Positions 42,917 to 53,201 are shown, numbered from the stretch's first letter. The stretch is 64,000 nt of DNA from Astropecten irregularis (GCA_963971285.1 OZ020260.1:10264798-10328797), one strand, 5' to 3'. Numbers and translations: made by a program. The notes: generated by a model from the letters alone, not told the origin.

Positions 42917-42954
42917 AGATTGTGCCTTTAAGGTTTCCTGAAAATTTCCCTTAC

Positions 42955-43147
42955 TTGTTTGGATCGACTGTGTCTAGGATGGACTGGAATTCAGGATCTT
43001 CCATTCCTTCTTCCACCATGGGAAGGTCGTAGCCAAGAGATCGCAAACAGGAACTCCTTGTGCTCCAGGAAGCCGGTCTTATCCTTGTCGAAATGCTTGA
43101 ACATCATGCTGAACTCCTTGAGTGACTCCTCACTGACTCCAGTGGTG
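42955..43147 (-). pseudogene. Alpha-spectrin first EF-hand exon, frameshifted
   Basis: DKDKTG loop of the first EF-hand is intact (D-K-D-K-T-G-F). The frame shifts by 5 missing bases before SLGYDLP. Donor CAA|GTAAGG, phase 2. Confidence 0.88.
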
Positions 43148-43325
43148 CTGCTGTAAATACAAAGAGCAAAGGCACCGATTCATGAGAAGAAAATATCTAG
43201 CAAAAGTGCTTTATAAAAGAGTATCGTAGGTTCAATGTAGAGGTCCAAATCTTTATCAATGTGCTGCACGCTCTATCTGGATACTGCTCGACGATTTCTT
43301 TTGAAGGTTATGTCGTACATTGTTT

Positions 43326-43640
43326 AAAGTGACAGCATCAGAAAAAAAAATTTATTTTGAGTTGGTGGGATGCTTATCGGGTCGGCCTCACGGCTAGACT
43401 TGGAGCCAAGTCTTTCGAAGTGGCGGTGATTGTCTCTACTTTCACGCAACTCTCGCGAAACCGCTCTACTTTCTCGCAAGACTCATGGCTACCACTCCCA
43501 AAGAGTGGTCCCGCGCCGAGAGCTGAACTCTCGCCGTAGCCATGAGTCTCGCGAGAAAGTACAGCGGTTTCGCGAGACCTGCGTGAAAGAAGAGACAATC
43601 ACCGCGACTTCGAAAGACTTAATTGGCTCCAAGTCTACCT
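43326..43640. mobile_element. Foldback hairpin element
   Basis: Arms 43396-43491 and 43537-43635 are inverted (GACTTGGAGCCAAGTCTTTC against GAAAGACTT-AATTGGCTCCAAGTC). The ~45-bp loop starts CCACTCCCAAAGAGTGG, itself a small hairpin. GTGACAGCATCAGAAA precedes it, as at the assembly gap. Confidence 0.9.
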
Positions 43641-43732
43641 CATGGCTTAAACGAAATACCCAGTGTTTTGATAGAGAGATACAGAGATTTTCGATCATGT
43701 ATAATGTTTTCGTGACATAAAAGACCTTATAC

Positions 43733-43972
43733 CTTGATTGCCCCATGACCAGTCGGTACTGGTTGGCGTTCGGCAAGCCACAATGTCAGTGAAGAAGTCC
43801 GTATTGGGTATACTCAGTGAGCTACACTGAGCATCACTCAAATGCCACTCTTTGTCAACGTATTGGCTCCTATCGCTGATAGAAAACCCCGTTACATTTG
43901 TTTCTTGACACACAATCGGCCCGTTGCTCACGATGGATGTAGGTGGGTTGCATTCACCAGGACGTGTATTGC
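43733..43972 (-). CDS. Gene B exon 5 (Cys-rich block)
   Basis: 240 nt, phase 1-1, acceptor ATTCTAG, donor CAAG|GTATAA. The split Cys (T|GC) joins the SC exon. NTRPGECNPPTSIVSNGPIV, CQETNVTGFSISDRSQYVDK and DAQCSS. Possibly related to gene A's 11251-11428 exon, but weakly. Confidence 0.75.
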
Positions 43973-46900
43973 CTAGAATGATACAAAAAAGGTTACCCGT
44001 CGTGTTCATAATAATTATATTCATTAAAAAATTGACTGAAGCGGGATTCGAACCGACGACCTCCTGAATACCGTATACGGTATTCCAGTCAATTTGTCTT
44101 TGTTCACTTTTGTTCACTTTCAATGACTTTAAATTCATTCAGTTTCCATTGTGGTTATATTATGTCTTCTTAAATAAAGCTAATAATTCATTGGTCAAGT
44201 TGTCTGTGGAATATACATGTACTTGACAAAACAAATTATATAAAGTAATCTTTACTTTATATAATTTTGCTAATTGTGCCTTTTGCTACTTACTCATATG
44301 TTTAGATTCAGTCAAGCCCTGTGTTCGTTTTCCAATAATAAAACGTAATAGATCACTTTTATTTTGATCTATATTCAATACTGTATTGCTGTGATCCCCA
44401 CATACATTAGAATAAAACATTAAAATGAAACAGGAACAGAAAAACAAACAGAAAACCCGACGGGGAGACATACAGATAAAATAGAATAAAATTAATTCTT
44501 AAAAAGGAAAGATTATCTAGGTGTACAGTGTACGCCGTAACTTTAAAACTAGGAAATTCGACAGAGTAAAAAAAAAAAAAAAAAACTAAATCATGAAAAC
44601 AGGCTATTCAACTATTTCTCCTGACATTTCAAACCAAAAAAGAGCAAGAGTTAAGCAGACCGCCAGGTGTTCAGGGGCACGCGACTCACCGGGATTCTTT
44701 CACCCGGCTTACAGGCTCCCATAATAGTACCCATAGGCTTACTGGCAAGCCGACTACTGCATATCCTCCCCACCATCGAGACCTTAGTCTATCATGCAAA
44801 GCTCTGAAGACTATTAAGAGGGAGAAACAAGGCGGCCCCTGGACCATCGCGGTGCCAGAGACCGCACATGCCATGTTCCATTCAATATCAGAGAGTCAGG
44901 ATCGGGGATCGAACCCAGACTGCCGGAAGTCTGAGCGGTGGTACCATCGCTTATCCCACCGAGCCACGAAGCGTTGGTGAAATCGCAGCCCTTTGTAACA
45001 CTATTTATATACCAGACAATTTAATGAGTAAAACTTTGAACAAAATTACTGACACCACGGAGGGGCTCGAACCCGGGACACCTAACTCGAAGTCCGGTTC
45101 CCGAACCACTCGGCCATATAAAATGTATTGACGGCGTCATGGAATATATCCGTGAAGTGATTATCAATGCCCTATTCACCTAAATCACTCAAGCGTGAAT
45201 GAAGACAGTTCTAAAACCATTCTTTGTGTTTTAAAAGAAATATTGAGTCGGTTTTTCGCTATTTTCTCGTGTCCCATTGAGCTCAAATTTTCGCAGATGT
45301 GTTATTCTATGTATACGTGTTGAATTAGACAAATCGTGAGTGCTGTTCTGTGACCTTATTACCAACCATGGGATCTCTGATTTTTGTCTGCAATATATTT
45401 ATTCAGAAACGTCTCAAACGTAATCACCTCATCCATCCACCGCCCTCTGTGCTCTGCTCACAGTCTGAATAGAAGAATCAGAAGATAAATATAATGATTA
45501 AGTTAATATGGACAGGTAAATTTACTCCAATGGTCCAATGGGAGACTTTTGGAGAGTCGGTCTTGAGTTAACAGCGCACGCGCAAACCATGCTTGCGCAA
45601 TATTTAGACTGGTTCCCGTTCCCTACAGTAGTCTCCTGACGTCTATCGTCACTCGAATGTAGGGACCGGTAGCGGGTAATACACGGGTTTACACCATGGC
45701 GGCCATCTTAGATTTTGATCGCAACTTCAAAACGAGGCACTATCACGCATGCGCTTTTTTCAAAGTGTAAACCCGTGTATGAATAGTGTCAGAATTCCTC
45801 CACTCCTATGTTAATGAGCTCCCATTATGCAACGGGGTTCTTTAAGTCTGATTCCCAGACCCAAAACATTGTATTCATACAGTTACGAGTATAGAGTGGT
45901 CCGTTGGCTCCCTTGTCTCCTGACGTCTGTGGGCGTTTACGAAACGGAGGCTTAGGCTCAGGCTCAGGCTCAGGCTCAGGCTCCAGCTATGACAACCATA
46001 TGCTGAAAATATAGGTTATAGTTTTTCACTGAAGCTGAAGCTCTGTTTTCCTTTTCAAACTAAAGAATCTACTTCCGTACCGCTGCCCAAAGCCTCTATT
46101 TTGATGCCAGTTATTTCAGAATTGATTCACGAAGTGGAGCCAGAGCCTGAAATGGAGCCTGAGCCTCCGTTTCATAAACGCCCTGAGTCTGTCACTTTTA
46201 CATAATTCATTGATTATTTTGTGCGCATGCGCAGAGCTGACCCAATCAGGAACCTTCATTTTATGTATTGGGACGAGAACCAGTCTAGCGCAATATTGTG
46301 AGCATGCGTTGTATTGCGCGTGCGTGCGCGTGTGCTGTTGACTCAAGACCGACTCTCCAAAAGTCTCCATAAAACTGTTAAACACAAACGTTTGCTAAGC
46401 ATGCCATTTCTGTCTTAATAAAAACAGGGTTAACAACCAAATTTCCGAGTGTTGTGTATCACTTGTGATTGTTCTTTGGCTGTTGTTCGCTGACCATCAA
46501 TATCAAATCCAATTTCCAATGGTTTGTTTTATTGGGCGAGACATTTTTGTGCTAAGCAAATTTTTGTGCTTAACAGTTTTATGAAATTGGCCCCAGTACA
46601 GCGTGTCCCAAAACAAAAACACTTTGTCGGGAACCATTATGCAAAAATTTAATTGTTTATTACTTCAAGGTTCAGCTATATGAATGTAAGCAACATCGGG
46701 CTGCAATTGGCAAAATATGACCAACTGCAAGAGTAGGCCTATATGTAAACAAATTTTCAGTATTCCACAATAAGTGGTCAATACACACATAATGTGTATT
46801 GAAAGAAAGATGAAAATCGGGTTTTGGGTAATTTGGGTAATTCAGTCTTAGATTTCCCCCTTAATTTCAGTCAAATTTTGCTCAAATTCTACATACATGT

Positions 46901-49900
46901 ACGACTGTCGTATACATCACAAAATGTGCGCAGATATTTGTGATGTGCGATGTCCCTCCTGCGCCACCATTCTAAAGGTGCTTTATAAATACCAATGATT
47001 ATTATTAATTATTGGTTTGTTGGAATTGCTGTCTGCGAGTATATTTCTTTCAATTCCATTGATAAAATTCAAATACTTGTATTCTATTTTTTGACGATCA
47101 ATCCCAGCCAAAATGAGTGTTGTACGTACAGGCATTGACACGATTACCAGAGGGATTGCATATTGGGTTCATGTAGTAAGTACCATCGCCTACAGAAGTC
47201 TATGGCGTGCAAAGTTAACATTTAATCGGGAATAGAGATATCTCTATTAACAATAGAGATATCTCTATTAACAATAGAGATATCTCTATTACAAGACGTG
47301 CCAAGTTAACATTTAATCCCGAAATAGAGATATCTCTATTAATAATAGAGATATCTCTATTATTAATAGAGATATCTCTATTAGTAATAGATATATCTCT
47401 ATTTCTAATAGAGATATCTCTATTATTAATAGAGATATCTCTATTAACAATAGAGATATCTCTATTATTAATAGAGATATCTCTATTGCGAAATAGAGAT
47501 ATCTCTATTACTAATAGAGATATCTCTATTTCTAATAGAGATATCTCTATTAATAATAGAGATATCTCTATTGTTAATAGAGATATCTCTATTTCGCAAT
47601 AGAGATATCTCTATTGCACAATAGAGATATCTCTATTTCGCAATAGAGATATCTCTATTATAATCAGCTTTCGACGTCAGCAGGTCGCCCTCTACGTTTT
47701 GTTTTGTTTAAATTTCTATCATCTTGAGGGGTTTCAAGTCGCGTCTTAATACTGTACTCCCGCAGTTGTTTACGCTGGGAAGTTTATGTATCTTTTTATG
47801 GTACCAGTCTGTCGAGATGTCGCCTAATCTGGCGAATTTCGCTATGTATGCGACGTTCCAAAACGGTCCTTAATCCAGCCATTATAAATTAATTGAAAGT
47901 GCCTGGGCATAATACATGTAATAACGAACATAATAAAATGACTTGATGCATGATGGGATATGATGCGCGTGCCCCCTGGCTCACTGAAACTTTGTGCGTG
48001 ACGTTACAACGACCACTCCGACCGGAAACATTAATAGAGATATCTCTATTAAAACCGGAAGTACACAATAGAGATATCTCTATTGTTAATAGAGATATCT
48101 CTATTGTTAATAGAGATATCTCTATTACTAATAGAGATATCTCTATTGCTAATAGAGATATCTCTATTCTTAATAGAGATATCTCTATTCTTAATAGAGA
48201 TATCTCTATTTCTAATAGAGATATCTCTATTCTTAATAGAGATATCTCTATTCTTAATAGAGATATCTCTATTGTTAATAGAGATATCTCTATTCCCGAT
48301 TAAATGTTAACTTTGCACGCCATAGAAGTCCCAGCATCGATGGTCGCACGGCATGACTCTGCATGATTAAAACAAATAAAGTATGAACGTGATGATGGAC
48401 AAAAGTAGGACTAATAACAGCGTATTAAAGGTAATATCATACTTTGGTTTTTGTCAAAGAAATACAGATTCATGGGCAAAAATATCAAGGAAGATACAGT
48501 CAAAGTAATCTGTGAAAACTTCAGTCCCATACGGTGCAAACATTTTAAGAAAACAGTGAAAAACGGCCAAAGTATTTCTTAAAGGGACCACGATACAGGA
48601 TTTAAATTGCATTATTCCTGCTTAAAACAATAAAGTACTATATATCTACAATGATATTTTGTGTCTCGAGCTAATTATTTGCTGGATTAAATATGAGAAA
48701 AAAAATGTTGAAAATGTTTGTCCAAGCTACTACGCCCCTTGAGTGGGACCCTCATTAACATAAATCTTCCCGAATGTGTGACGTAAATCGAGGAAGCTGC
48801 AGCCGCGCGCACGCGAGCCGGCGCCCCATTCACCGGCCGGTCACATTGTGTACATGCATGTCCTCGAAGCCTAAAATCGTTCATCAAAAATACTTTTCGA
48901 GAAAAAAGGCTTCAAAGATTTTACACACACCGCGTGTCGTAGTGCTGACTGACAGTTTTACGTTGGTCTGTGTGCGAGACGGATCACAATAGCAGCTTGC
49001 CGGGGGTCTGTGACCGCTCCGTGGACCGTGCAAGTTAAGATGTTTTCTAGACCTTCGATAAATTTCCGTTCCTCGATCTGCGTCACGAACAGCGCCCTCA
49101 ATTTGAGTCGCGGCAAATTCCCAAAAGGGGGAGGCAATTTTTGGGCGGCAAAAAATCATATGAAAAGTTTACTTGCACCAGTTTGGCTTTTAATTCACAT
49201 TTAATAAATGTAAATGAATTTATTTATGAAATAAAATGCGATACGCCCAGTTCACGCAGCTTGTTTCCTTTAAGTCTTTTCTCTTTTATTTTTGATCTTT
49301 AAACAGATCAACAAGATTTTCGATCGTTGTTTTATTAATTTCTGGATAAATACACCATTTCAGGCGGAAATATTTTAACGGTAGGTTTCTACCAGCATCA
49401 TCTTCATACCCTGAAAGTTATATGTAAATCTGTGAACATTTCTGTTTTGGTCTCTTACCAAAGTATGATTCAACCTTTAAAAGGCTTTTTCACACTGTAA
49501 GCTTTCAACCCGGGACGAACTACGAACTCCATTCCCGCCCTGGGTTGAAATTTGAATTTTCAACCCCGCGTTCAACCCAGCGTCGTTTCACACTTGCCTC
49601 TCACGAACCCACCTTCAACCTGGGGCGAACTCAACCCGATTCAATTCACACAGCCCTTTTCAACCCGCCCGGGGCGAAGGTTTCAACCCGGGGCGAAAAT
49701 CTCAACCCTGGTCCTGAGCAGGGTTGACTTCAACCCGTGTTGAAATCAATCTCGGGGTTGACGCGTGGTTCAACAATTTCTAGTGTGAATAGCCGCCGAT
49801 TTCAACCCCGCGTCAATCCCGAGATTTGTCCAGTGTGAAATGCAAACTGTATTTCCTTCACGATACTTTGGATATATCCACTGTAAAGGCCTTGTCACAC

Positions 49901-52900
49901 ACCACCGATTGGTTGAGTTCCGTCGAGAAAGCACTTGAACAATTAAAGTCCTGTCATACCTAGCCGATCTGACTCACCGGAGTAAGCACAATTGAGTCGA
50001 CTTTTCGGGGATCGGTTACTAGTACGGTAGTACTATGGTTTGATATCGGTAAGAAGCATCGGCAGGACTATGGCATCACACATTGAGGTACACCAGAGAT
50101 CTGCAGGTCCATTAACCGGGCGGTAACGGTGGTCTACCGATCGTTACGAAGCCACACCGATGTACGGCGATATATACGTTGCCGAACCGTTGCTCGCTCC
50201 GGCAGTGCATCAGCAGACATTGTGAGCATGTTTAACAAAATGTTACTGTCGCCTGCCGTTGCTATTTTTGTCGCTGATGTCCTACCGATGTACAACCGTT
50301 CTTAGCGATGTGAAACCGTTGTGTTGCCATATTATAGTACCGATCACCGAAAATCGACAAATTTGTGCTCCTGTATCACTCCGGTGAGTCAAATCCGATT
50401 GACAACAGGGAAAAGTAAACCAATGAAACGCAAACCAAAATCAACGTTGCTCATTACCGTAATATTGACAGGAGTAAGATGTACCATCATGGCCGGCATA
50501 GCATATGCCTCCACGTTCACAAGGGTTATGCTTGCATGGACCTGTCAAATTATATTTAGAAAAAAAAATAGTTTTCCCCGATACCATGTTGAAAATTAGA
50601 ATTACTTGATGCTTGAATGGCGCATTATCTACTGTAATATTCGACTGTTGTTGGTTGTTGCTATGATTTGGCATTGTTTATAAGATTGATTGTCCGGATT
50701 GTCGTATTATTCAATAATGAACAAGACTAGTTTTAAAGAAGATTTGAGGTTTTGCACGGTGACAATTGGTATGTGGATCGGTTTGCGGGAAGACCTGAAG
50801 ACCATGTAAGAATCGTTCGTGCTTTCGTGCTTCTTATTCCGTCGCACTTCTCGTTAGGTCTCAACGGGTAGGTCTCGGGTTTCGACTAGCCTGCTCCAGT
50901 CATCATCAGGAGACCGCGGGCTAGTCGAAACCTTACGAGAAGTGCGACGAAATAAGAAGTGAGAAAGTACGAGCGAATATGACACGGTGTTAAAGGTAGT
51001 ATCATACTTTGGTTTTCATCAAAGAAATACAGATTCATTGGCGAAAATATCAAGACAGATACAGTAACAGCCATCTGTGAAAATTTCAGTCCCATACGGT
51101 GCCCACTTTTTGAGAAAACAGTGAGAAACGGCCACAGTATTTCTTAAGTCTTTCCTCTTTGATTTGTGATCTTTTAAAAGATCAAAAAGATGTTTGGTCG
51201 TTGTTTGACTGATTTCTGGAAAAATACACCATTTCAGGCGGAAAAATGTTAACGGTATGTTTCTACCACCACCATCTTTATACCCTGTAAGTTACATTTC
51301 TGTTTTGGTCTCTTACCTTTAACGCAAACCAATCCCGAAAAAATAGTTTTACTTTTATTATCCACGCAAAGTCTTAGGCCGTCGAGGGAATTATTGTATT
51401 AAAGATATTCGTTCCTGGATGTTTGTAAATTTCCTTATGCTTAATGATTCAAAAACTGAATTTGTATGTTTTTCAGCTAAATCCAACATCAGTTTTCCGT
51501 ATTTATTTGTTGGAGACGATATTGTTCCTGTTTCTGCTGGTGCCAGGAACCTTGGGGTTTTGTTCGACTCTCAATTAAATATGAAGAGTCATATCACAAA
51601 AGTATGTCGTACTTCATATTGTTACATTCGTTCCATCAGTAGAATTCGTAATCTGCTATCTCAGTCTGACACGGAAAAACTTGTTCATGCATTAATTTTG
51701 TATCATCCCGATTAGACCAATGTAATTCCCTCCTGGCTGGACATCCTAGTTCTTCTCTTGAACCATTAGTCCGAGTACAGAGGTCGGCTGCTCGACTGAT
51801 TATGAAAATTAGGAAGTATGATCGGATTTCCAGTCATATGATGGATTTGCATTGGTTGCCAATTTCGCAAAGAATTGAATTCAAATTATTGTTTTTAACC
51901 TACACATGTCTATATGGTAATGCCCCTTCTTATTTGAAACAGCTTGTTAATTGGCACATTCCAAAGCGGAATCTTAGGTCTATGAATACTTATAAAGTTG
52001 CTGTTCCAGTAAATGTCAGAAATAAACGTAATTATTCTGATCGTGCGTTTGTTAATATATTAAAAGAATAGAATCGATGAATTTCTTCATTCTTGTAATA
52101 TCCCTGCAAACTTGATCGGTCGAATATTGTGCCATCATTTATGATTACAAAACCAGTCTATGCCCTTATATCAAAGGTCGTATAAATATAATTATTAGCT
52201 TAATATCTTTGCGTATACGTTTTCTTCATATAATTCGCTTATTTGCATCTTTAATAATTCATCTGATGGGATTCCAAGTGCTCATATAATTCTATTCTCC
52301 CTTTGCAAAAGCTGTACATGAGTTTGCTTAAACGACAATTAGGTAAATACAGTTTGAGTAATAAAACTCGTAGACAATATCGGGTGTGTTTGTGCATTGT
52401 TCAAGTATTCATATAATTTGAATGGTATTGAAAGTACCCATGCTTTTTCTTAAACAACATTTACAGACAGTTCAGTTCAGTTCAGACAAAATAAAGGAAA
52501 ATTTGTAGACAATAATGGAGTTTGTTCTTCGTATAGTTTCAATTTCACGAAGATACAGAACTGTGTATATTGGGAGAAGTATTACATTCCCGCTGTACAG
52601 CACGTAGCGAACCAACCATCAAAGTACTGTAATGGAAACATACTCTCAGTACAGTTGAGCAACTTCCGAATCTCCACTGGATCGTCGCTCAGCAGAAAGG
52701 TGTCATAGTACGTCACTTTGAAAGGTCTGCATGGGGTCCGGGTGTTGACTGAGCCCATTTGAACCTTGGTGCACTGACAGGGGTCCTCTATCGGGATGAC
52801 CCAGCGGTATTTGTTGTGAGAGTTGGGGTCAGGCTCCTTACCCATGTAGCATACCATAGCTGGAAAAGAAAAGACGACATTCGTGAAGGTTTACATATTC

Positions 52901-53201
52901 AATTTCAGAAAAGAATGAAGATCATAACTAATATTTTTTAAAGATTTCTTTTTCAAATCACCGTCGTAATGCATTTTAATAATGAAAGTCATTTTCATTT
53001 CAGTAGGGTGATATGGTTTGGTCCTTTGGATACGAAATCCTTTAATAAGTTAATAGTACGCATCTTCGTTTGTTAGACATCAACATGGTTAAAGTATTTT
53101 GCTGTAGTCTCAAGAATCATTCATTATGATGACTTACCATTTATTTCATTTGCCAGCACCGCAAAAACGACAAATGCGACGAATTGCAGCAGAATTTTCA
53201 T
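43733..53201 (-). CDS. Gene B: secreted domain-X / half-EGF / SC protein, disrupted, 3' end not found
   Basis: Exons in order: 53138-53201, 52644-52859, 50458-50541, the SC exon 47130-48358 (split by a transposon at 47201-48324) and 43733-43972. All junctions are phase 1. Product up to residue 234: signal peptide MKILLQFVAFVVFAVLANEI; domain X (22-93); half-EGF (94-121); SC module (122-155 once the insert is discounted); a further block with six Cys (155-234). It ends at CAAG|GTATAAG, so a terminal exon is expected but not identified. The SC exon insertion (1124 bp plus a 6-bp duplication) shifts the frame, so this copy is broken unless the exon is skipped, which phases would allow. It shares exons 1-2 with gene C and the half-EGF/SC pair with gene A. 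No function known. Confidence 0.75.
44030..44155. mobile_element. tRNA-like inverted-repeat element, short
   Basis: TTGACTGAAGCGGGATTCGA, GACGACCTCCTGAATACCGT and then CAATTTGTCTTTGTTCACTT, TTTAAATTCATTCAGTTTCC. Confidence 0.65.
44505..45200 (-). mobile_element. Retroposon-like element with two tRNA-like segments, inverted copy
   Basis: Reverse-complement counterpart of 19064-19924: GTGTACAGTGTACGCCGTAA at one end, GAACCCAGACTGCCGG and GGGGCTCGAACCCGGG inside. Confidence 0.7.
45530..46390. mobile_element. Three nested inverted-repeat elements
   Basis: Outer pair: ATGGGAGACTTTTGGAGAGT and ACTCTCCAAAAGTCTCCAT. Middle pair: GGGCGTTTACGAAACGGAGG and CCTCCGTTTCATAAACGCCC (about 45928-46184). A separate pair ATACACGGGTTTACAC and GTGTAAACCCGTGTAT (45691-45780) sits in the outer one. 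GGCTCA repeats at about 45955. Confidence 0.8.
46385..46595. mobile_element. MITE of the GGGGCCAATTTCA family
   Basis: TTGCTAAGCATGCCATTTCT left part, TTTATGAAATTGGCCCCAG right end. Closely similar inside to 37249-37490. Confidence 0.7.
47231..47659. repeat. Palindrome array, left (19 units)
   Basis: 19 copies of AATAGAGATATCTCTATT, 18 of them perfect, with 3- or 4-base spacers that vary (AAC, ATT, TCT, AAT, GTT, TCGC and others). A 32-bp subterminal-like segment (47291-47322) interrupts it after unit 3. Confidence 0.95.
48033..48294. repeat. Palindrome array, right (12 units)
   Basis: 12 copies of the same palindrome with variable 3-base spacers (GTT, ACT, GCT, CTT, TCT). A 16-base spacer follows unit 1. 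The plus frame reads (NRDISIx)n only because the period is 21. Confidence 0.95.
48424..49487. mobile_element. TTAA-type MITE interrupted by another TTAA insertion
   Basis: Left half 48424-48582 and right half 49270-49487 together form a normal copy (GGTAATATCATACTTTGG to CCAAAGTATGATTCAACCT). Confidence 0.88.
48583..49269. mobile_element. 687-bp TTAA-flanked insertion
   Basis: TTAA at 48579-48582 and 49270-49273 surround AGGGACCACGATACAGG ... GCAGCTTGTTTCCT. Removing it restores the host MITE (TATTTCTTAAGTCTTTTC). No transposase ORF. piggyBac- or Kolobok-type target site. Confidence 0.8.
49490..49850. mobile_element. TTCAACCC/GGGGCGAA repeat element
   Basis: Many TTCAACCCGGGGCGAA-like words. 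TTTCACACT near the left and AGTGTGAAA near the right suggest inverted ends. Confidence 0.5.
49885..50415. mobile_element. ACCGATGT-rich repeat, second copy
   Basis: TAGCCGATCTGACTCACCGG and CTCCGGTGAGTCAAATC ends. GTCCTACCGATGTACAACCG inside. Matches 17300-18145 in opposite orientation. Confidence 0.7.
50458..50541 (-). CDS. Gene B half-EGF exon
   Basis: 84 nt, phase 1-1: PCKHNPCERGGICYAGHDGT and SYSCQYYG. Four cysteines as in the half-EGF exons of gene A, same exon length. Confidence 0.82.
50990..51322. mobile_element. TTAA-type MITE
   Basis: TTAAAGGTAGTATCATAC at the left. The right end is shortened (CTGTTTTGGTCTCTTACCT-TTAA). Confidence 0.82.
51380..52071 (+). pseudogene. CR1-type LINE C-terminal fragment, frameshifted
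   Basis: LNDSKTEFVCFSAKSNISFP and GARNLGVLFDSQLNMKSHI, then after a frame break near 51710 VQRSAARLIMKIRKYDRISS, LHWLPISQRIEFKLLFLTY and RNYSDRAF. In intron 2 of gene B. Confidence 0.88.
52080..52580. other. AT-rich intron DNA
   Basis: Possible LINE 3' remnant after 52071. Nothing else recognised. Confidence 0.4.
52644..52859 (-). CDS. Gene B exon 2 (domain X)
   Basis: 216 nt, phase 1-1, acceptor TTTTCCAG, donor GAGA|GTATGT. YRWVIPIEDPCQCTKVQMGS, RTPCRPFKVTYYDTFLLSDD and EIRKLLNC. Five cysteines. Nearly identical to gene C exon 2. No known family recognised. Confidence 0.85.
53138..53201 (-). CDS. Gene B exon 1 (signal peptide)
   Basis: MKILLQFVAFVVFAVLANEI-N, donor ATG|GTAAGT, phase 1. 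Same 64-nt length as gene C exon 1, with high similarity. Confidence 0.85.

Larger units (their letters stand above)
41119..43147 (-). pseudogene. Alpha-spectrin C-terminal EF-hand exons only (orphan 3' end)
   Basis: Three exons: 42955-43147, 42217-42364 and 41119-41244. They read TTGVSEESLKEFSMMFKHFD and KDKTGFLEHKEF, then SLGYDLPMVEEGMEDPEFQS, DGVVSLQEYMTFMISRETEN, GKPYVTKHELYA and ALDYVKFSFDMFQN-stop. This is the calmodulin-like end of non-erythroid alpha-spectrin, which binds calcium and forms the actin-linked membrane skeleton as an alpha-beta tetramer. Compared with the family, exon 1 lacks 5 bases at 43050/43051 (after HKEF), which breaks the frame; exon length 193 instead of 198 agrees. 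None of the ~2,300 upstream residues is in the window, because gene B lies there instead. So this is a partial duplicate (pseudogene) or an assembly chimera. A base error is possible for the indel alone. Confidence 0.85.
47201..48324. mobile_element. Foldback-type element built of perfect 18-bp palindromes
   Basis: Terminal inverted repeats of 69 bp are perfect (from TATGGCGTGCAAAGTTAACA inward). Target duplication GAAGTC at 47195-47200 and 48325-48330. Two arrays of AATAGAGATATCTCTATT face a ~370-bp unique centre (47660-48032) with no coding potential. Non-autonomous; inserted in the SC exon of gene B. Confidence 0.92.
47130..48358 (-). pseudogene. Gene B SC-module exon, split by a palindrome-rich transposon
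   Basis: Coding pieces 48325-48358 and 47130-47194 give 99 nt, exactly the gene A length: SCRATIDAGTS, then VGDGTYYMNPICNPSGNRVN and A. GAAGTC is present on both sides of the insert. Acceptor ATGCAG and donor CCT|GTACGT survive. Confidence 0.85.

Noticed and set aside
41119-43147. Alpha-actinin C-terminus
   Set aside because: Also EF-hand, but RETENV, GKPYVTK and LGYDLPMVEEG match alpha-spectrin far better.
41119-43972. Fusion of gene B with the spectrin EF-hands
   Set aside because: Gene B exon 5 ends phase 1, the spectrin exon enters phase 2, and the alternative acceptor leads to a stop.
47231-48294. CRISPR-like array
   Set aside because: Spacers are only 3-4 bases, the repeats are palindromic transposon parts and the genome is animal.
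47950-48303. ORF reading (NRDISIx)n as a repeat protein
   Set aside because: It comes from the 21-bp palindrome array inside a transposon; a second frame is open too, and it is antisense to a host exon.
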